From: an uncultured bacterium
Lineage (GTDB): Bacteria; Verrucomicrobiota; Kiritimatiellia; RFP12; UBA1067
Assembly (NCBI GenBank): GCA_902799955.1
Contig: CADCCQ010000004.1
Coordinates: forward strand, 22,812-86,811
Direction: 5' to 3'
Length of the DNA: 64,000 bases
The notes under the pieces were generated by a model. It saw only the letters and a list, made by a program, of their open reading frames with translations, was not told the origin of the DNA and searched no databases. A program made the position numbers and the translations under genes. Of the stretch, positions 43,674 through 53,009 are shown in pieces (position 1 is the first letter of the stretch; each line of letters opens with the position of its first letter).

Positions 43674-46070
43674 ATGATCGGAAACTGCTGTATTTCCACT
43701 GGAGCGTACGCGCTTGCCGCGCCCGTTCTCCTTGCGGCGTCATTGTTCGTTGGCGGCGCGGCCTTTGCCGGCCCCGGCGTCGCGTCGCTCACGCTTGCCA
43801 TGCGCGGGAAGCCGGCGGAGTACACGATCGTGATCCCTGAAAAGGCGAGCCCGGTCGAGAAGTACGCGTCCGAGGAGCTTCAGGGGTTCCTCGAGCAGGT
43901 CACGGGCGTGAAGCTGCCCGTAGCCTCTGACGCCGCGCCTCTTCCTCCGAAGGCGATCCTGCTGGGCGAGACGAGGCATTCGCTCTCGTTGCTGGGTTGC
44001 GGCTTCGATCCGAAGGCGCTCGGCAGCGACGGATTTCGTCTTGCGGCGCGTCCGCCGCATCTCGTCGCCTACGGCTCGGCGAAGCGCGGCGCGCTGTATG
44101 CGGCGTACGAGATCCTCGAGACCTACGCCGGATGCAGGTGGTACTCCTCGTGGCACAGCGTGATCCCGAAGGAGAGAAGCGTCCGCGTGCCCGCCAACCT
44201 CGACGACGTGCAGGCTCCTGCCTTTGCCATGCGCCAGCCGTACTGGTACGACATCAACAAGCACCGCGACCTGGCGGCGCGCCTTCGCGTGAACGGCTTC
44301 AACTGCACGCGCGGCGACGTCGACGAAAAGTACGGCGGCGACACGTTCCGCTTCGGCGGCGGGCTCGGAAACTGCCACACGTTCAACGCGCTGCTGCCTC
44401 CAGGCGTCTACTTCGACAAGCACCCCGAATACTACAGCCTTGTGAAGGGGAAGCGTCGCAAGGACCGCACGCAGCTCTGCCTCACGAACCCCGACGTGCT
44501 GCGCATCGTCACGTCCAATGTGCTCGAGCGCATCCGCAAGGATCCCGGCGCGAAGTTCTACGGCGTGAGCCAGAACGACTGGTACAACTACTGCGAGTGC
44601 GAGAAGTGCGCCGCCATCGACGCCGAGGAGGAGAGCCACGCGGGAACGATGGTGCGCTTCGTGAACGCAATCGCAGAGGCGGTGGAGAAGGAGTTCCCCG
44701 ACGCGGTGATCGAGACGCTCGCCTACCAGTACACGCGCAAGCCGCCGAAGAAGACGCGCCTGCGCCGCAACGTGGTGCCGTGCCTCTGCTCCATTGAGTG
44801 CGACTTCACGCGCCCGATCCCCGAAAGCCCGTATGCCGAGGACAAGTCGTTCATGAAGGACATCTGCGGATGGAAGACGCAGACCGACCAGCTCTACCTC
44901 TGGGACTACGTGACGGAGTTCCAGAACTTCACGCTGCCGTTCCCGAACGTCTACGCGCTCAAGGGGAACCTGCAGTTCTTCCGCGACAACAACGTGAAGG
45001 AGATGTTCGCGGAAGGCGCCCAGCTCGGCCGCCACGCCGAGTTCGCCGAGTTGAAGGGCTGGCTGCTCGCGAAGCTGATGTGGAACCCAGACCAGGACGT
45101 GAAGCCGCTGATCGACGACTTCTTCGCGGGCTACTACGGCAACGCCGCGCCGTTCATCCGCAAATACTTCGAGGAGATGCACAGACGCCAGGCCGTCTGG
45201 TCGGCGAATCCCAACAATCCGCTCCGCATCTGGACAAGCGCGGCCTTCAGGTCGCTGGACGACGATTTCGTCGAATGGGCGAAGCCGCTCTGGAAGAAGG
45301 CCGTTTACTGGGTGAAGGACGACCCGGCGCTGTCGTACAACGTGAGGATGTCCGAGTTCTCGTTTGACTTCCTGCGTCTCGAACGCCTCCGTCCGAAGCC
45401 AATGCGCAAGGAGGTCCTCTTCGCGCCGTCTCCCGAGAACGACGCGCGTGTCGCGGAGGTCAAGGCGCTCACGCAGTCGCTCCTCGACAGGATGGACGAG
45501 GCGAAGGACATCAGCCTCTCCGAGAGCCGGGCGCGGCACAACGCCCTCATCGCCGGATGGAAGGAGTATGTCGCGCCCGCTACCAACGCCGCCGTCAACG
45601 CCGTCGAGTCGCAGTGCGCGGTGCTGGAGGAGCGTTATCTCAGTCTCTCGCGCCCCGGACAGTGGGGCGCCTTCGTGGATGACCCGAAGGCGGCGGACGG
45701 CAAGGCGCTCAAGCTCTTCAACACGCACTTCGAGTGGTGCACCTCCTTCGCAATGGGCAAGGTGGCGTTCAAGCCGGGCGCAAAGTACAAGGTACGCGCG
45801 CGCATCCGCGTGGAGAAGGAGCGCGACGGAGGCGAGGCGTTCTGGTCGGGGGTGTACGACCCGGCGGCGAAAAAGGGGCTTGGCGAAATCGCGCCGCGCA
45901 CGGACGCCATAAAGGATGCGGAATACGCCTGGTACGACATCTGCACTTGGACGCCGCGCGCGGACGGCAGGGAACACTTCTGGATTGGCCCGGGCCGCTT
46001 CGGCAAGGACGGCAAGAGCAGCATCAAGGCGGTCTACGTCGACAGCATCGAGCTGTCGCTCGTCAAGTAG
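43674..46070 (+). CDS. Secreted DUF4838 glycoside-hydrolase-like protein
   Basis: 798 residues. A signal peptide (to about residue 32, AAFA) is followed by a GH67/GH20-type N-terminal domain (YTIVIPEKASPVEKYASEEL). Next comes a barrel-like DUF4838 region with YGVSQNDWYNYCECEKC (about 296-312), YQYTRKPPKKT and LWDYVTEFQNF, then a C-terminal beta-sandwich that may bind carbohydrate. The family occurs in glycan-degrading Bacteroidota and PVC bacteria; activity is mostly untested. GAGGTGA overlapping the iorA stop is the likely ribosome binding site. It starts a three-gene glycan cluster with the isomerase-family gene and GH106. Confidence 0.75.
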   Translation: MIGNCCISTGAYALAAPVLLAASLFVGGAAFAGPGVASLTLAMRGKPAEYTIVIPEKASPVEKYASEELQGFLEQVTGVKLPVASDAAPLPPKAILLGETRHSLSLLGCGFDPKALGSDGFRLAARPPHLVAYGSAKRGALYAAYEILETYAGCRWYSSWHSVIPKERSVRVPANLDDVQAPAFAMRQPYWYDINKHRDLAARLRVNGFNCTRGDVDEKYGGDTFRFGGGLGNCHTFNALLPPGVYFDKHPEYYSLVKGKRRKDRTQLCLTNPDVLRIVTSNVLERIRKDPGAKFYGVSQNDWYNYCECEKCAAIDAEEESHAGTMVRFVNAIAEAVEKEFPDAVIETLAYQYTRKPPKKTRLRRNVVPCLCSIECDFTRPIPESPYAEDKSFMKDICGWKTQTDQLYLWDYVTEFQNFTLPFPNVYALKGNLQFFRDNNVKEMFAEGAQLGRHAEFAELKGWLLAKLMWNPDQDVKPLIDDFFAGYYGNAAPFIRKYFEEMHRRQAVWSANPNNPLRIWTSAAFRSLDDDFVEWAKPLWKKAVYWVKDDPALSYNVRMSEFSFDFLRLERLRPKPMRKEVLFAPSPENDARVAEVKALTQSLLDRMDEAKDISLSESRARHNALIAGWKEYVAPATNAAVNAVESQCAVLEERYLSLSRPGQWGAFVDDPKAADGKALKLFNTHFEWCTSFAMGKVAFKPGAKYKVRARIRVEKERDGGEAFWSGVYDPAAKKGLGEIAPRTDAIKDAEYAWYDICTWTPRADGREHFWIGPGRFGKDGKSSIKAVYVDSIELSLVK

Positions 46071-46109
46071 CCGTCCGGGGCTGGTGAGTTTCTAGAAAGG
46101 AAAACGACA

Positions 46110-47603
46110 ATGAACACGGAAAAGAGGAAGGCCAGGGTCGGGCTGTACACGACCGGGCTGAAGGCGTACTGGCCGCAGTTCAAGGGGCTGCGCGAGAGGC
46201 TCGAGGGGTACGGACGCTTCATCGCGGAAGAACTTGAGGCGTCCGGCGACGTGGAGGTGTTCAACTTCGGGCTCGTCGACTGCTCCGACAGCGGAATCGC
46301 CGCAGGCGAGTATTTCTGCCGCAATCTCGTCGACATCGTGTTCCAACACGTCGGGACGTACGTGACGAGCGACGCCGTGTTGCCTGTCCACCAGATATGC
46401 AAGGCGCCGACGGTGATCCTCAATCTCCAGCCCGCGATCCAGGTGAACTACGCGAAGACGACGACCGGCGAGTGGCTTGCGCACTGCAACGCCTGCCCCG
46501 CGCCGGAGATCGCGAACGCCTTCAACCGCGCCGGGATCAGGTTCCGCGTCGTGTCGGGGCTGCTCGGGCTCCGCGAGACGCCTGAGATCTCCGTGGCGGA
46601 CGAGACGACATGCGCCCGCCCCGAGGCCGTCCGCGCCTGGCGTGAGATCCGCGAGTGGGCGAAGGCGGCGTCCGTGAAGGCCGCGCTCTCCCGCGCGCGC
46701 TTCGGCTTCCTTGGCGGCAACTACTCCGGGATGCTCGACATGTACTCCGACTTCACCATGCTCCAGGGCGGGACGGGCATCCACGTCGAGCTGCTGGAGA
46801 TGTGCGACCTCGCCTCGCGCCTCGCGAAGGTGACGGAAGCCGACGTGAAGCGCAAGCTGGATGACATAACGTCGATGTTCGAGATTTCGGAGGACTCGCC
46901 GTCAGACCCGCTCGCCCGCCGCCCCGCGCCGGAGCAGCTGGAGTGGAGCGCGAAGGTGGCCGCCGCGCAGGAGCGCATGGTCGAGGACTTCAGGCTCGAC
47001 GCGCTCGCCTACTACTACCACGGCGCTGACGGCAACGACTACGAACAGCTCCAGAGCGGCTTCATCGTCGGGCACTCGCTGCTCACCGCGAACGGCGTGC
47101 CGTGCGCAGGCGAGGGCGACATGAAGACCGCGCTCGCGATGAAGATATGCGACCTCCTCGGGACGGGCGGGAGCTTCTGCGAGATCGTCACCACCGACTA
47201 CGTCCGCGGCACGATTCTCATGGGCCACGACGGGCCTTTCCACCTCGCGATCGCGAAGGGGCGCCCGATCCTGCGCGGCCTCGGGCTCTACCACGGCAAG
47301 CGCGGCAGCGGGGTGTCCGTCGAGGCCAAGGTGAAGGACGGCCCCGTCACGACGCTAGGCGTCACGCAGACCGGCGACGGACGCCTCAAGTTCATCGTGT
47401 CGGAGGCCGAGGCGACGGACGACCCGATCATGGCCATCGGCAACACGCAGACGCACGTCCGCCTCGGCGTCGAGCCGGACGTGTGGTTCGAGCGCTGGCT
47501 TCAGGAGGCGCCGATCCACCACTTCGCGATGTCGGTCGGGCACAACCTTGGGCTGTTTCGGAAGGTCGCCGATCTCATGGGCATCCAGCTCACGGTCGTC
47601 TGA
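46110..47603 (+). CDS. L-fucose/L-arabinose isomerase family protein
   Basis: 497 residues, cytoplasmic. The N-terminal segment RVGLYTTGLKAYWPQFKGL and the C-terminal metal-site region (TDYVRGTILMGHDGPFHLA, then IHHFAMSVGHNLG) match the fucose/arabinose isomerase fold; Glu/His ligands appear in CAGEGDMKTA and HHFAMSVGH. It probably converts an aldose freed by the neighbouring hydrolases (rhamnose, fucose or arabinose) to a ketose. The exact sugar cannot be read from the sequence. Preceded by AAAGGAAA. Confidence 0.75.
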   Translation: MNTEKRKARVGLYTTGLKAYWPQFKGLRERLEGYGRFIAEELEASGDVEVFNFGLVDCSDSGIAAGEYFCRNLVDIVFQHVGTYVTSDAVLPVHQICKAPTVILNLQPAIQVNYAKTTTGEWLAHCNACPAPEIANAFNRAGIRFRVVSGLLGLRETPEISVADETTCARPEAVRAWREIREWAKAASVKAALSRARFGFLGGNYSGMLDMYSDFTMLQGGTGIHVELLEMCDLASRLAKVTEADVKRKLDDITSMFEISEDSPSDPLARRPAPEQLEWSAKVAAAQERMVEDFRLDALAYYYHGADGNDYEQLQSGFIVGHSLLTANGVPCAGEGDMKTALAMKICDLLGTGGSFCEIVTTDYVRGTILMGHDGPFHLAIAKGRPILRGLGLYHGKRGSGVSVEAKVKDGPVTTLGVTQTGDGRLKFIVSEAEATDDPIMAIGNTQTHVRLGVEPDVWFERWLQEAPIHHFAMSVGHNLGLFRKVADLMGIQLTVV

Positions 47604-47659
47604 CCGCCGCTTGCGCCGGTATGCCAGGCAATGCAACGAAAAGGGGAAAGGTGAATGGA

Positions 47660-50600
47660 ATGAAGTCGACAGGAAGACTTGTGCTTGCGGCGGCGACGGC
47701 AGTTGCGGCGGTGGCGGCGGCCGAGGGGGCGACAGGGCTCGGTTTCCCCAAGGCGGGCGACGAGGCGGCGAAGACGATCCGCGCGGACTTCAAGGCGCCG
47801 CCGCCCGGCTACGGCGAGGTGCCGTTTTGGTGGTGGAGCGGGCGCGAACCGCTCGACAAGGAGCGCCTGCTCTACCAGATCGAGGAAATCCACAAGGCTG
47901 GTATCGCCGGCGTGCAGGTGAACTACTCGCACTACCGCTCGGGGGCGTGGCCGACGCAGGACTCCACCCCGGCGCTCTTTACCGACGAGTGGTGGGACTT
48001 CTTCTCGTTCGCCGCGCAGGAATGCGGAAAGCGCGGTATGGGCATTTCGCTTTCCAACTACACGCTCGACTTCCCGGACGCGGAGAACCTCTGGCGCAAG
48101 CTCAAGATCAGCACGCCTGAAATGTACGCGACCGAGCTTTCGTACGTTAACGGGAAGATCGTCAAGCGCAAGGTCCCGCGCACGTACAATCCGCTCCATC
48201 CCGAATCGGGCAAGCGCGTGGTGGAGCGCTTCTTCAATCCGTTCATGAAGAAGGTGCCGGAGCATCTGCGCGGCGGGCTCAACTACTTCTTCCAGGACGA
48301 GCTGGTCCTCACGCGCGACATCCTCTGGCTGTGGTCGGACGACCTGCCCGCCGAGTTCAAGAAGCGGAAGGGCTACGACCTCGAGCCGATGCTGCCCGCG
48401 CTCTTCGGCGACCACGGTCCCGACACCGCCAAGGTGCGCCTCGACATGAACGACGTGATGAGCGCCCTCGCCTGCGAGCGCTACTACAAGCCGATCTACG
48501 ACTGGCACGCGAGCCGGGGGCTCATCTACGGATGCGACCAGGCGACGCGCGGCAAGCATCCGATGAACAAGTACATCGACTACATGCGCGTGATGAAGTA
48601 CTTCACCGCGCCCGGATTCGATACGCCCGGACGCTCCGCCGACCTCATCAAGAACAAGGTCGGTTCTTCCATCGCGCACCTCTACAACCGTCCACGCGTG
48701 TGGCTCGAGGGCTACCACTCGCAGGGCTGGCAGGCGTCGACCTCGACGATCTTCGACTCCACCTGCCACAACTACCTCTACGGCTCGAACCTCCTCAACC
48801 TCCACGGCCTCTACTACTCCACCTACGGCGGCTGGTGGGAGTGGGCGCCGCCGTGCTACCACTTCCGCATGCCGTACTGGACGTACATGAAGACGTTCCT
48901 CAAGTACTTCGAGCGGTTGAGCTACGTGCTCAGCCAGGGCGTCCACGTGTGCGACGTGGCGGTGGTGAATCCGCTCGAGCCGTGCGTCTATAACAGGAAC
49001 AGAGGGAACGTCTCCGTGGGCGTGGCCCACGACATCGTGCGCCGCCTCGTCACCGAGGCGCAGACGGACGTCGACTTCATCGACGCCGATTCGCTCGCAC
49101 GGGCGACGGTCAAGGGTGGAAAAGTCCATGTAGGTACGGGGAATGAAAATGTCCATGTAGAACATGAAGAACATGTAGAAGCAGGTAGCGATAAGGTATT
49201 TTTAAGTGTGGCAGGTGAGGCGTACCGGATGGTTGTCGTGCCGGACATGATCGCGATCAAGCGGTCGTCGCTGGAGAAGCTCGTTGCGTTCAAGCGCGCG
49301 GGCGGCAAGGTGATCGTCCTCGGCGCAAAGCCCCAGTTCACCGACGCCCCGCACACGGAGAAGGCGAAGATTGACGCGCTCGTCGCAGAACTGGTTGCGG
49401 ACGGTCACGCGGGACGCGTGACCCTACCGGCCAAGCCCTCCGCCGAGCAGCTGAAGGCGATTGCCGCCAGCGTCGGCACGCCCGACTTCCGCGCGCCCGG
49501 CGAGGCCAAGGCGCTCCACCGCCGCGTGGGCGCATACGACGTGTATTTCATCTGCGACCTCGCCGAGACGGGCGACTGCACGTTCCGCGCCACGGGCACG
49601 CCCGAGCTGTGGAACCCGTGGGACGGCACGCAGAAGGCGCTCACGGACTTCAAGCGCAACGCCGATGGCACGACGACCGTGAAGATCGCGGGCGACGGTG
49701 CGCCACGGCTCGTGGTGTTCGCGAATGGGGACAACAAGCGTACACCGGCAAGTGGGAAAACAGCAAGCGTACAACAGCAAGTGCAGAGCGCTCTCACTCT
49801 GGACGGCGAATGGGACTTCACGCTCAAGCCCACGCTCGACAACAAATGGGGCGACTTCCGTCTGCCCGTGCGCGAGCGCTACATCGGCGCGGAGATTCGC
49901 CGCGTGAAGATGGTCGGCGCGGAGGCGCTAAACCTTCCCGCGGAGATGACGGTCGGATTCGGCCCGCAGTTTGAGGATATGAGCGGTCACGCGGGACGCA
50001 TGGACGGTTCTTCTTCACTTTACACTTTACACTTTCCATTTTACATTTTCTCCTGGCGCGAGGGCGTGGAAGGCAAGCCGGGCTTCCAGAACTGGCACCA
50101 CGGCCTGAACGGCATCGTGGGCGACGACTTCTTCGTGCTGGGTCCGTACAGCATGAGGCTCTACGACGTCTCGCCGTCGCGTGGCGCGAAGCCCGGCGCG
50201 GCGTACAAGACCTTCGTCTATGCGCCCTGCGCCTGCAAGGCGAAACCCGTTTCGCACGGCGTGGAGCCGAAGGCCCTTACGCTTGACGGCAAGGCGTGCA
50301 AGGTGGGCGAGGAAATCGCGCTCACGGCGGGATACCACGAACTGTCCGTGACCTACGACGACTTCGGACGCGCCGCGCTCGTGATGATGCGCACGGACGT
50401 AGAGAGTGTGCCGTCGAAGGCCCCGCTTTCGATGTGCTGGTACAACGACCCGGCGGTGTTGCCGTTCGATCCGTTCGGCGGCAAGATCAAGGAGGGCGTG
50501 TATACGGCGACGCTGCCGCCCGCGTGCGAGGCGATTGAGATAACGATGCGCGGGACGCTCCTCTCCGCGAACATCGCCGGCGCGGAGGCTGAGGTGGCGC

Positions 50601-51100
50601 GCGTTGATGGGGGGTATCGCGTGAAGCCGCGGTTGGTGAACGCGGGCGTGGCCGCGCTCACGCTCAGGGTCGCGCACGAGCCGGGCTTCATCGGCGGCGC
50701 GGCGTTCACGGAGCCGATGCTCCTCAAGTGCGGGAAGGGCAAGATATCCCTTGGCAACTGGGCGCTGATCGCGGACGGCCTCCGCTTCTATTCGGGCGGG
50801 GCAATCTACGAGAAGACCTTCACGCTCACGAAGGAGCAGGCGGCGGCGTCCGCGACGCTCGACCTCGGGCGCGTGGGCGCGTGCTGCGGCGTGTCGGTGA
50901 ACGGCGGCGAGGAGAAGGTGCTGTGCTGTCCGCCGTGGCGCGTCGAGATCGAAGGGCTCAAGGCGGGCGAGAACACGCTCAAGGTGACCGTCTACAACAC
51001 GCTCAACAACCACTACCAGACGATCCCGACGCGCTACCGCACGACGGTGGAGAACGAACCGTCGGGCCTGATCGGCCCGGTAAGGCTGGAAACGAGGTGA
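47660..51100 (+). CDS. Secreted GH106-like alpha-L-rhamnosidase
   Basis: 1146 residues. Signal peptide MKSTGRLVLAAATAVAAVAAAEG. The N-terminal half has GH106-type features: PPPGYGEVPFWWWSGREPL, LYQIEEIHKAGIAGVQVNY, FFQDEL and EGYHSQGWQA. Beta-sandwich domains follow. It should remove rhamnose from plant or host-type glycans outside the cell. AAAGGTG precedes the ATG. Three translated low-complexity insertions are seen, at about residues 487-505, 692-711 and 788-798 (LYTLHFPFYIF), the last from a TTTACAC array. A longer reading upstream lies in the isomerase gene and is rejected. Confidence 0.82.
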   Translation: MKSTGRLVLAAATAVAAVAAAEGATGLGFPKAGDEAAKTIRADFKAPPPGYGEVPFWWWSGREPLDKERLLYQIEEIHKAGIAGVQVNYSHYRSGAWPTQDSTPALFTDEWWDFFSFAAQECGKRGMGISLSNYTLDFPDAENLWRKLKISTPEMYATELSYVNGKIVKRKVPRTYNPLHPESGKRVVERFFNPFMKKVPEHLRGGLNYFFQDELVLTRDILWLWSDDLPAEFKKRKGYDLEPMLPALFGDHGPDTAKVRLDMNDVMSALACERYYKPIYDWHASRGLIYGCDQATRGKHPMNKYIDYMRVMKYFTAPGFDTPGRSADLIKNKVGSSIAHLYNRPRVWLEGYHSQGWQASTSTIFDSTCHNYLYGSNLLNLHGLYYSTYGGWWEWAPPCYHFRMPYWTYMKTFLKYFERLSYVLSQGVHVCDVAVVNPLEPCVYNRNRGNVSVGVAHDIVRRLVTEAQTDVDFIDADSLARATVKGGKVHVGTGNENVHVEHEEHVEAGSDKVFLSVAGEAYRMVVVPDMIAIKRSSLEKLVAFKRAGGKVIVLGAKPQFTDAPHTEKAKIDALVAELVADGHAGRVTLPAKPSAEQLKAIAASVGTPDFRAPGEAKALHRRVGAYDVYFICDLAETGDCTFRATGTPELWNPWDGTQKALTDFKRNADGTTTVKIAGDGAPRLVVFANGDNKRTPASGKTASVQQQVQSALTLDGEWDFTLKPTLDNKWGDFRLPVRERYIGAEIRRVKMVGAEALNLPAEMTVGFGPQFEDMSGHAGRMDGSSSLYTLHFPFYIFSWREGVEGKPGFQNWHHGLNGIVGDDFFVLGPYSMRLYDVSPSRGAKPGAAYKTFVYAPCACKAKPVSHGVEPKALTLDGKACKVGEEIALTAGYHELSVTYDDFGRAALVMMRTDVESVPSKAPLSMCWYNDPAVLPFDPFGGKIKEGVYTATLPPACEAIEITMRGTLLSANIAGAEAEVARVDGGYRVKPRLVNAGVAALTLRVAHEPGFIGGAAFTEPMLLKCGKGKISLGNWALIADGLRFYSGGAIYEKTFTLTKEQAAASATLDLGRVGACCGVSVNGGEEKVLCCPPWRVEIEGLKAGENTLKVTVYNTLNNHYQTIPTRYRTTVENEPSGLIGPVRLETR
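50021..50053 (+). repeat. TTTACAC array inside the GH106 gene
   Basis: About four 7-mers (CACTTTACACTTTACACTTT and following) translated as a hydrophobic stretch within a beta-sandwich domain. Same unit family as at 16084 and 19404. Confidence 0.8.
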
Positions 51101-51135
51101 CAACGGGGGCGAGCGTCCAAACCGATTCTCGGTAG

Positions 51136-51164
51136 TTGCCAGAATGCGGCGATTTTGATATAAT
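51136..51164 (+). promoter_or_regulatory. Sigma-70 promoter for the aspS operon
   Basis: TTGCCA (51136-51141), 17 bases, extended -10 TGATATAAT ending at 51164. AGGAGA lies 10 bases before the aspS ATG. Confidence 0.75.
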
Positions 51165-51192
51165 ATCATAGTTAATAGGAGAACATAGAAAG

Positions 51193-52998
51193 ATGCATCC
51201 GTATCGTACACACACTTGCAATGAGCTCCGCGCCTCTGACGCGGGCAAGACTGTCAGGCTTTCGGGCTGGATGTTCCGCCTTCGCGACCATGGCGGAATC
51301 CTGTTCGTGGACCTCCGCGACCACTATGGCCTGACGCAGATCGTCGTACACCCGTCGCGCAGCTTCTTCGGCCTCGTCGAGAAGGCGCACCTCGAAAGCG
51401 TCATCACCGTGACGGGCGAGGTGAAGCTCAGGACGCCCGACACGATCAACCCCGACCTGCCCACGGGCGAGGTCGAGATCGAGGCGAACGAGCTCGTGAT
51501 GGAGTCCGCCTCGGACGTCCCGCCGCTGTACGTGCCGGACGAGAAGGCGGACGAGTCTGAGGAGATGCGCCTTCAGTACCGCTTCCTCGACCTCCGCCGC
51601 GAGAAGCTGCACAAGAACATCGTGCTTCGCTCGCAGGTCATCCGCTTCCTCCGTGAGAAGATGTGGGAGAAGGGCTTCAACGAGTTCCAGACGCCGATCC
51701 TGACGGCCTCGTCGCCGGAGGGGGCGCGCGACTACCTCGTGCCGAGCCGCATCCACCGCGGGATGTTCTACGCGCTTCCGCAGGCGCCGCAGATGTTCAA
51801 GCAGCTGCTGATGGTCTCCGGCTTCGACAGGTACTTCCAGATCGCGCCGTGCTTCCGCGACGAGGCGGCGCGCGCGGACCGCAGCCCTGGCGAGTTCTAC
51901 CAGCTCGACATAGAGATGAGCTACGCGACGCAGGACGAGATCTTCGCGGTCGTCGAGGACGTGGTTTCCGCGACGTTCAGGAAGTTCTCGACGTGGGAGT
52001 GCAATTCGACGCCGTGGCCGCGCATCAAGTACCGCGACGCGATGATGGTCTACGGCTCCGACAAGCCCGACCTCCGCAACCCGCTCAAGTGGATCAACAT
52101 GTCCGACTTCTTCGCGAAGGCCGACTTCAAGGCGTTCGCGGCGTGCGTAGCGAACGGCGGGCTTGTGAAGGGGCTCCTCGTCAAGGGGATCGTAGGCGTG
52201 GAGACGAGGACGTGGTTCGACAAGCGCGAGGCGTTCGTCAAGGAGAACGGCGGCAAGGGCCTCGGCTACATCAGCTGGACGAAGGAGAACGAGCTGAAGG
52301 GCCCGATCGCGAAGTTCCTCAGCGCCGAGCAGCTCGAGGAGATGAAGGCGCTCTCCGGCATGGAGCCGGGCGACGCGCTCTTCTTCATGGCCGCGCCCGT
52401 CGACGAGTGCCACCGCCTCTCCGGGCTGGTCAGGACCGACATCGCAGACCACATGACTAACGACATCCGCGAGAAGGGATGCTACAAGTTCTGCTGGATC
52501 GTCGACTTCCCGTTCTTCGAGAAGGACCCCGAGACGGGGAAGATCATCTTCTCGCACAACCCGTTCTCGATGCCGCAGGGCGGTCTGGAGGCCCTTGAGA
52601 CGAAGGACCCGCTGACGATCGAGGCGTACCAGTACGACGTCGTCTGCAACGGCATAGAGCTCTCGTCGGGCGCGATCCGCAACCACCAGGTCGAGGTGAT
52701 GTACAAGGCGTTCGAGATCGCCGGATACACGAAGGACGACGTCGTGAAGAAGTTCGGCGCATTGCACCGCGCGTTCCAGTTCGGCGCGCCGCCGCACGGC
52801 GGCATTGCCCCGGGCGTCGACCGCATGGTGATGCTGCTCGCCGACACCCCGAACATCCGCGAGGTCATCGCGTTCCCGATGAACCAGAAGGCGCAGGACC
52901 TCCTGATGGGCGCGCCGAACTACGTGACCGAGCAGCAGCTCCGCGAGCTGCACATCAAGATCCGCGGCACGAACGAGGGCGAGAAGGCCCAGGGATAG
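51193..52998 (+). CDS. aspS: Aspartyl-tRNA synthetase
   Basis: 601 residues, bacterial form: N-terminal OB anticodon-binding domain ([20 protein letters not shown]), class II core with motif 2 ([28 protein letters not shown]), the GAD insert (about 285-420), and motif 3 ([19 protein letters not shown]). It charges tRNA-Asp. Whether it is discriminating, or also serves tRNA-Asn, cannot be told here. It is first in an operon that continues with a membrane glycosyltransferase and dxs. Confidence 0.96.
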   Translation: MHPYRTHTCNELRASDAGKTVRLSGWMFRLRDHGGILFVDLRDHYGLTQIVVHPSRSFFGLVEKAHLESVITVTGEVKLRTPDTINPDLPTGEVEIEANELVMESASDVPPLYVPDEKADESEEMRLQYRFLDLRREKLHKNIVLRSQVIRFLREKMWEKGFNEFQTPILTASSPEGARDYLVPSRIHRGMFYALPQAPQMFKQLLMVSGFDRYFQIAPCFRDEAARADRSPGEFYQLDIEMSYATQDEIFAVVEDVVSATFRKFSTWECNSTPWPRIKYRDAMMVYGSDKPDLRNPLKWINMSDFFAKADFKAFAACVANGGLVKGLLVKGIVGVETRTWFDKREAFVKENGGKGLGYISWTKENELKGPIAKFLSAEQLEEMKALSGMEPGDALFFMAAPVDECHRLSGLVRTDIADHMTNDIREKGCYKFCWIVDFPFFEKDPETGKIIFSHNPFSMPQGGLEALETKDPLTIEAYQYDVVCNGIELSSGAIRNHQVEVMYKAFEIAGYTKDDVVKKFGALHRAFQFGAPPHGGIAPGVDRMVMLLADTPNIREVIAFPMNQKAQDLLMGAPNYVTEQQLRELHIKIRGTNEGEKAQG

Positions 52999-53009
52999 GC
53001 GGCGCGGTC

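Noticed and set aside
47102..51100. GH106 gene starting inside the isomerase-family gene
   Set aside because: The first 186 codons are an out-of-frame shadow; the signal peptide and Shine-Dalgarno place the start at 47660.
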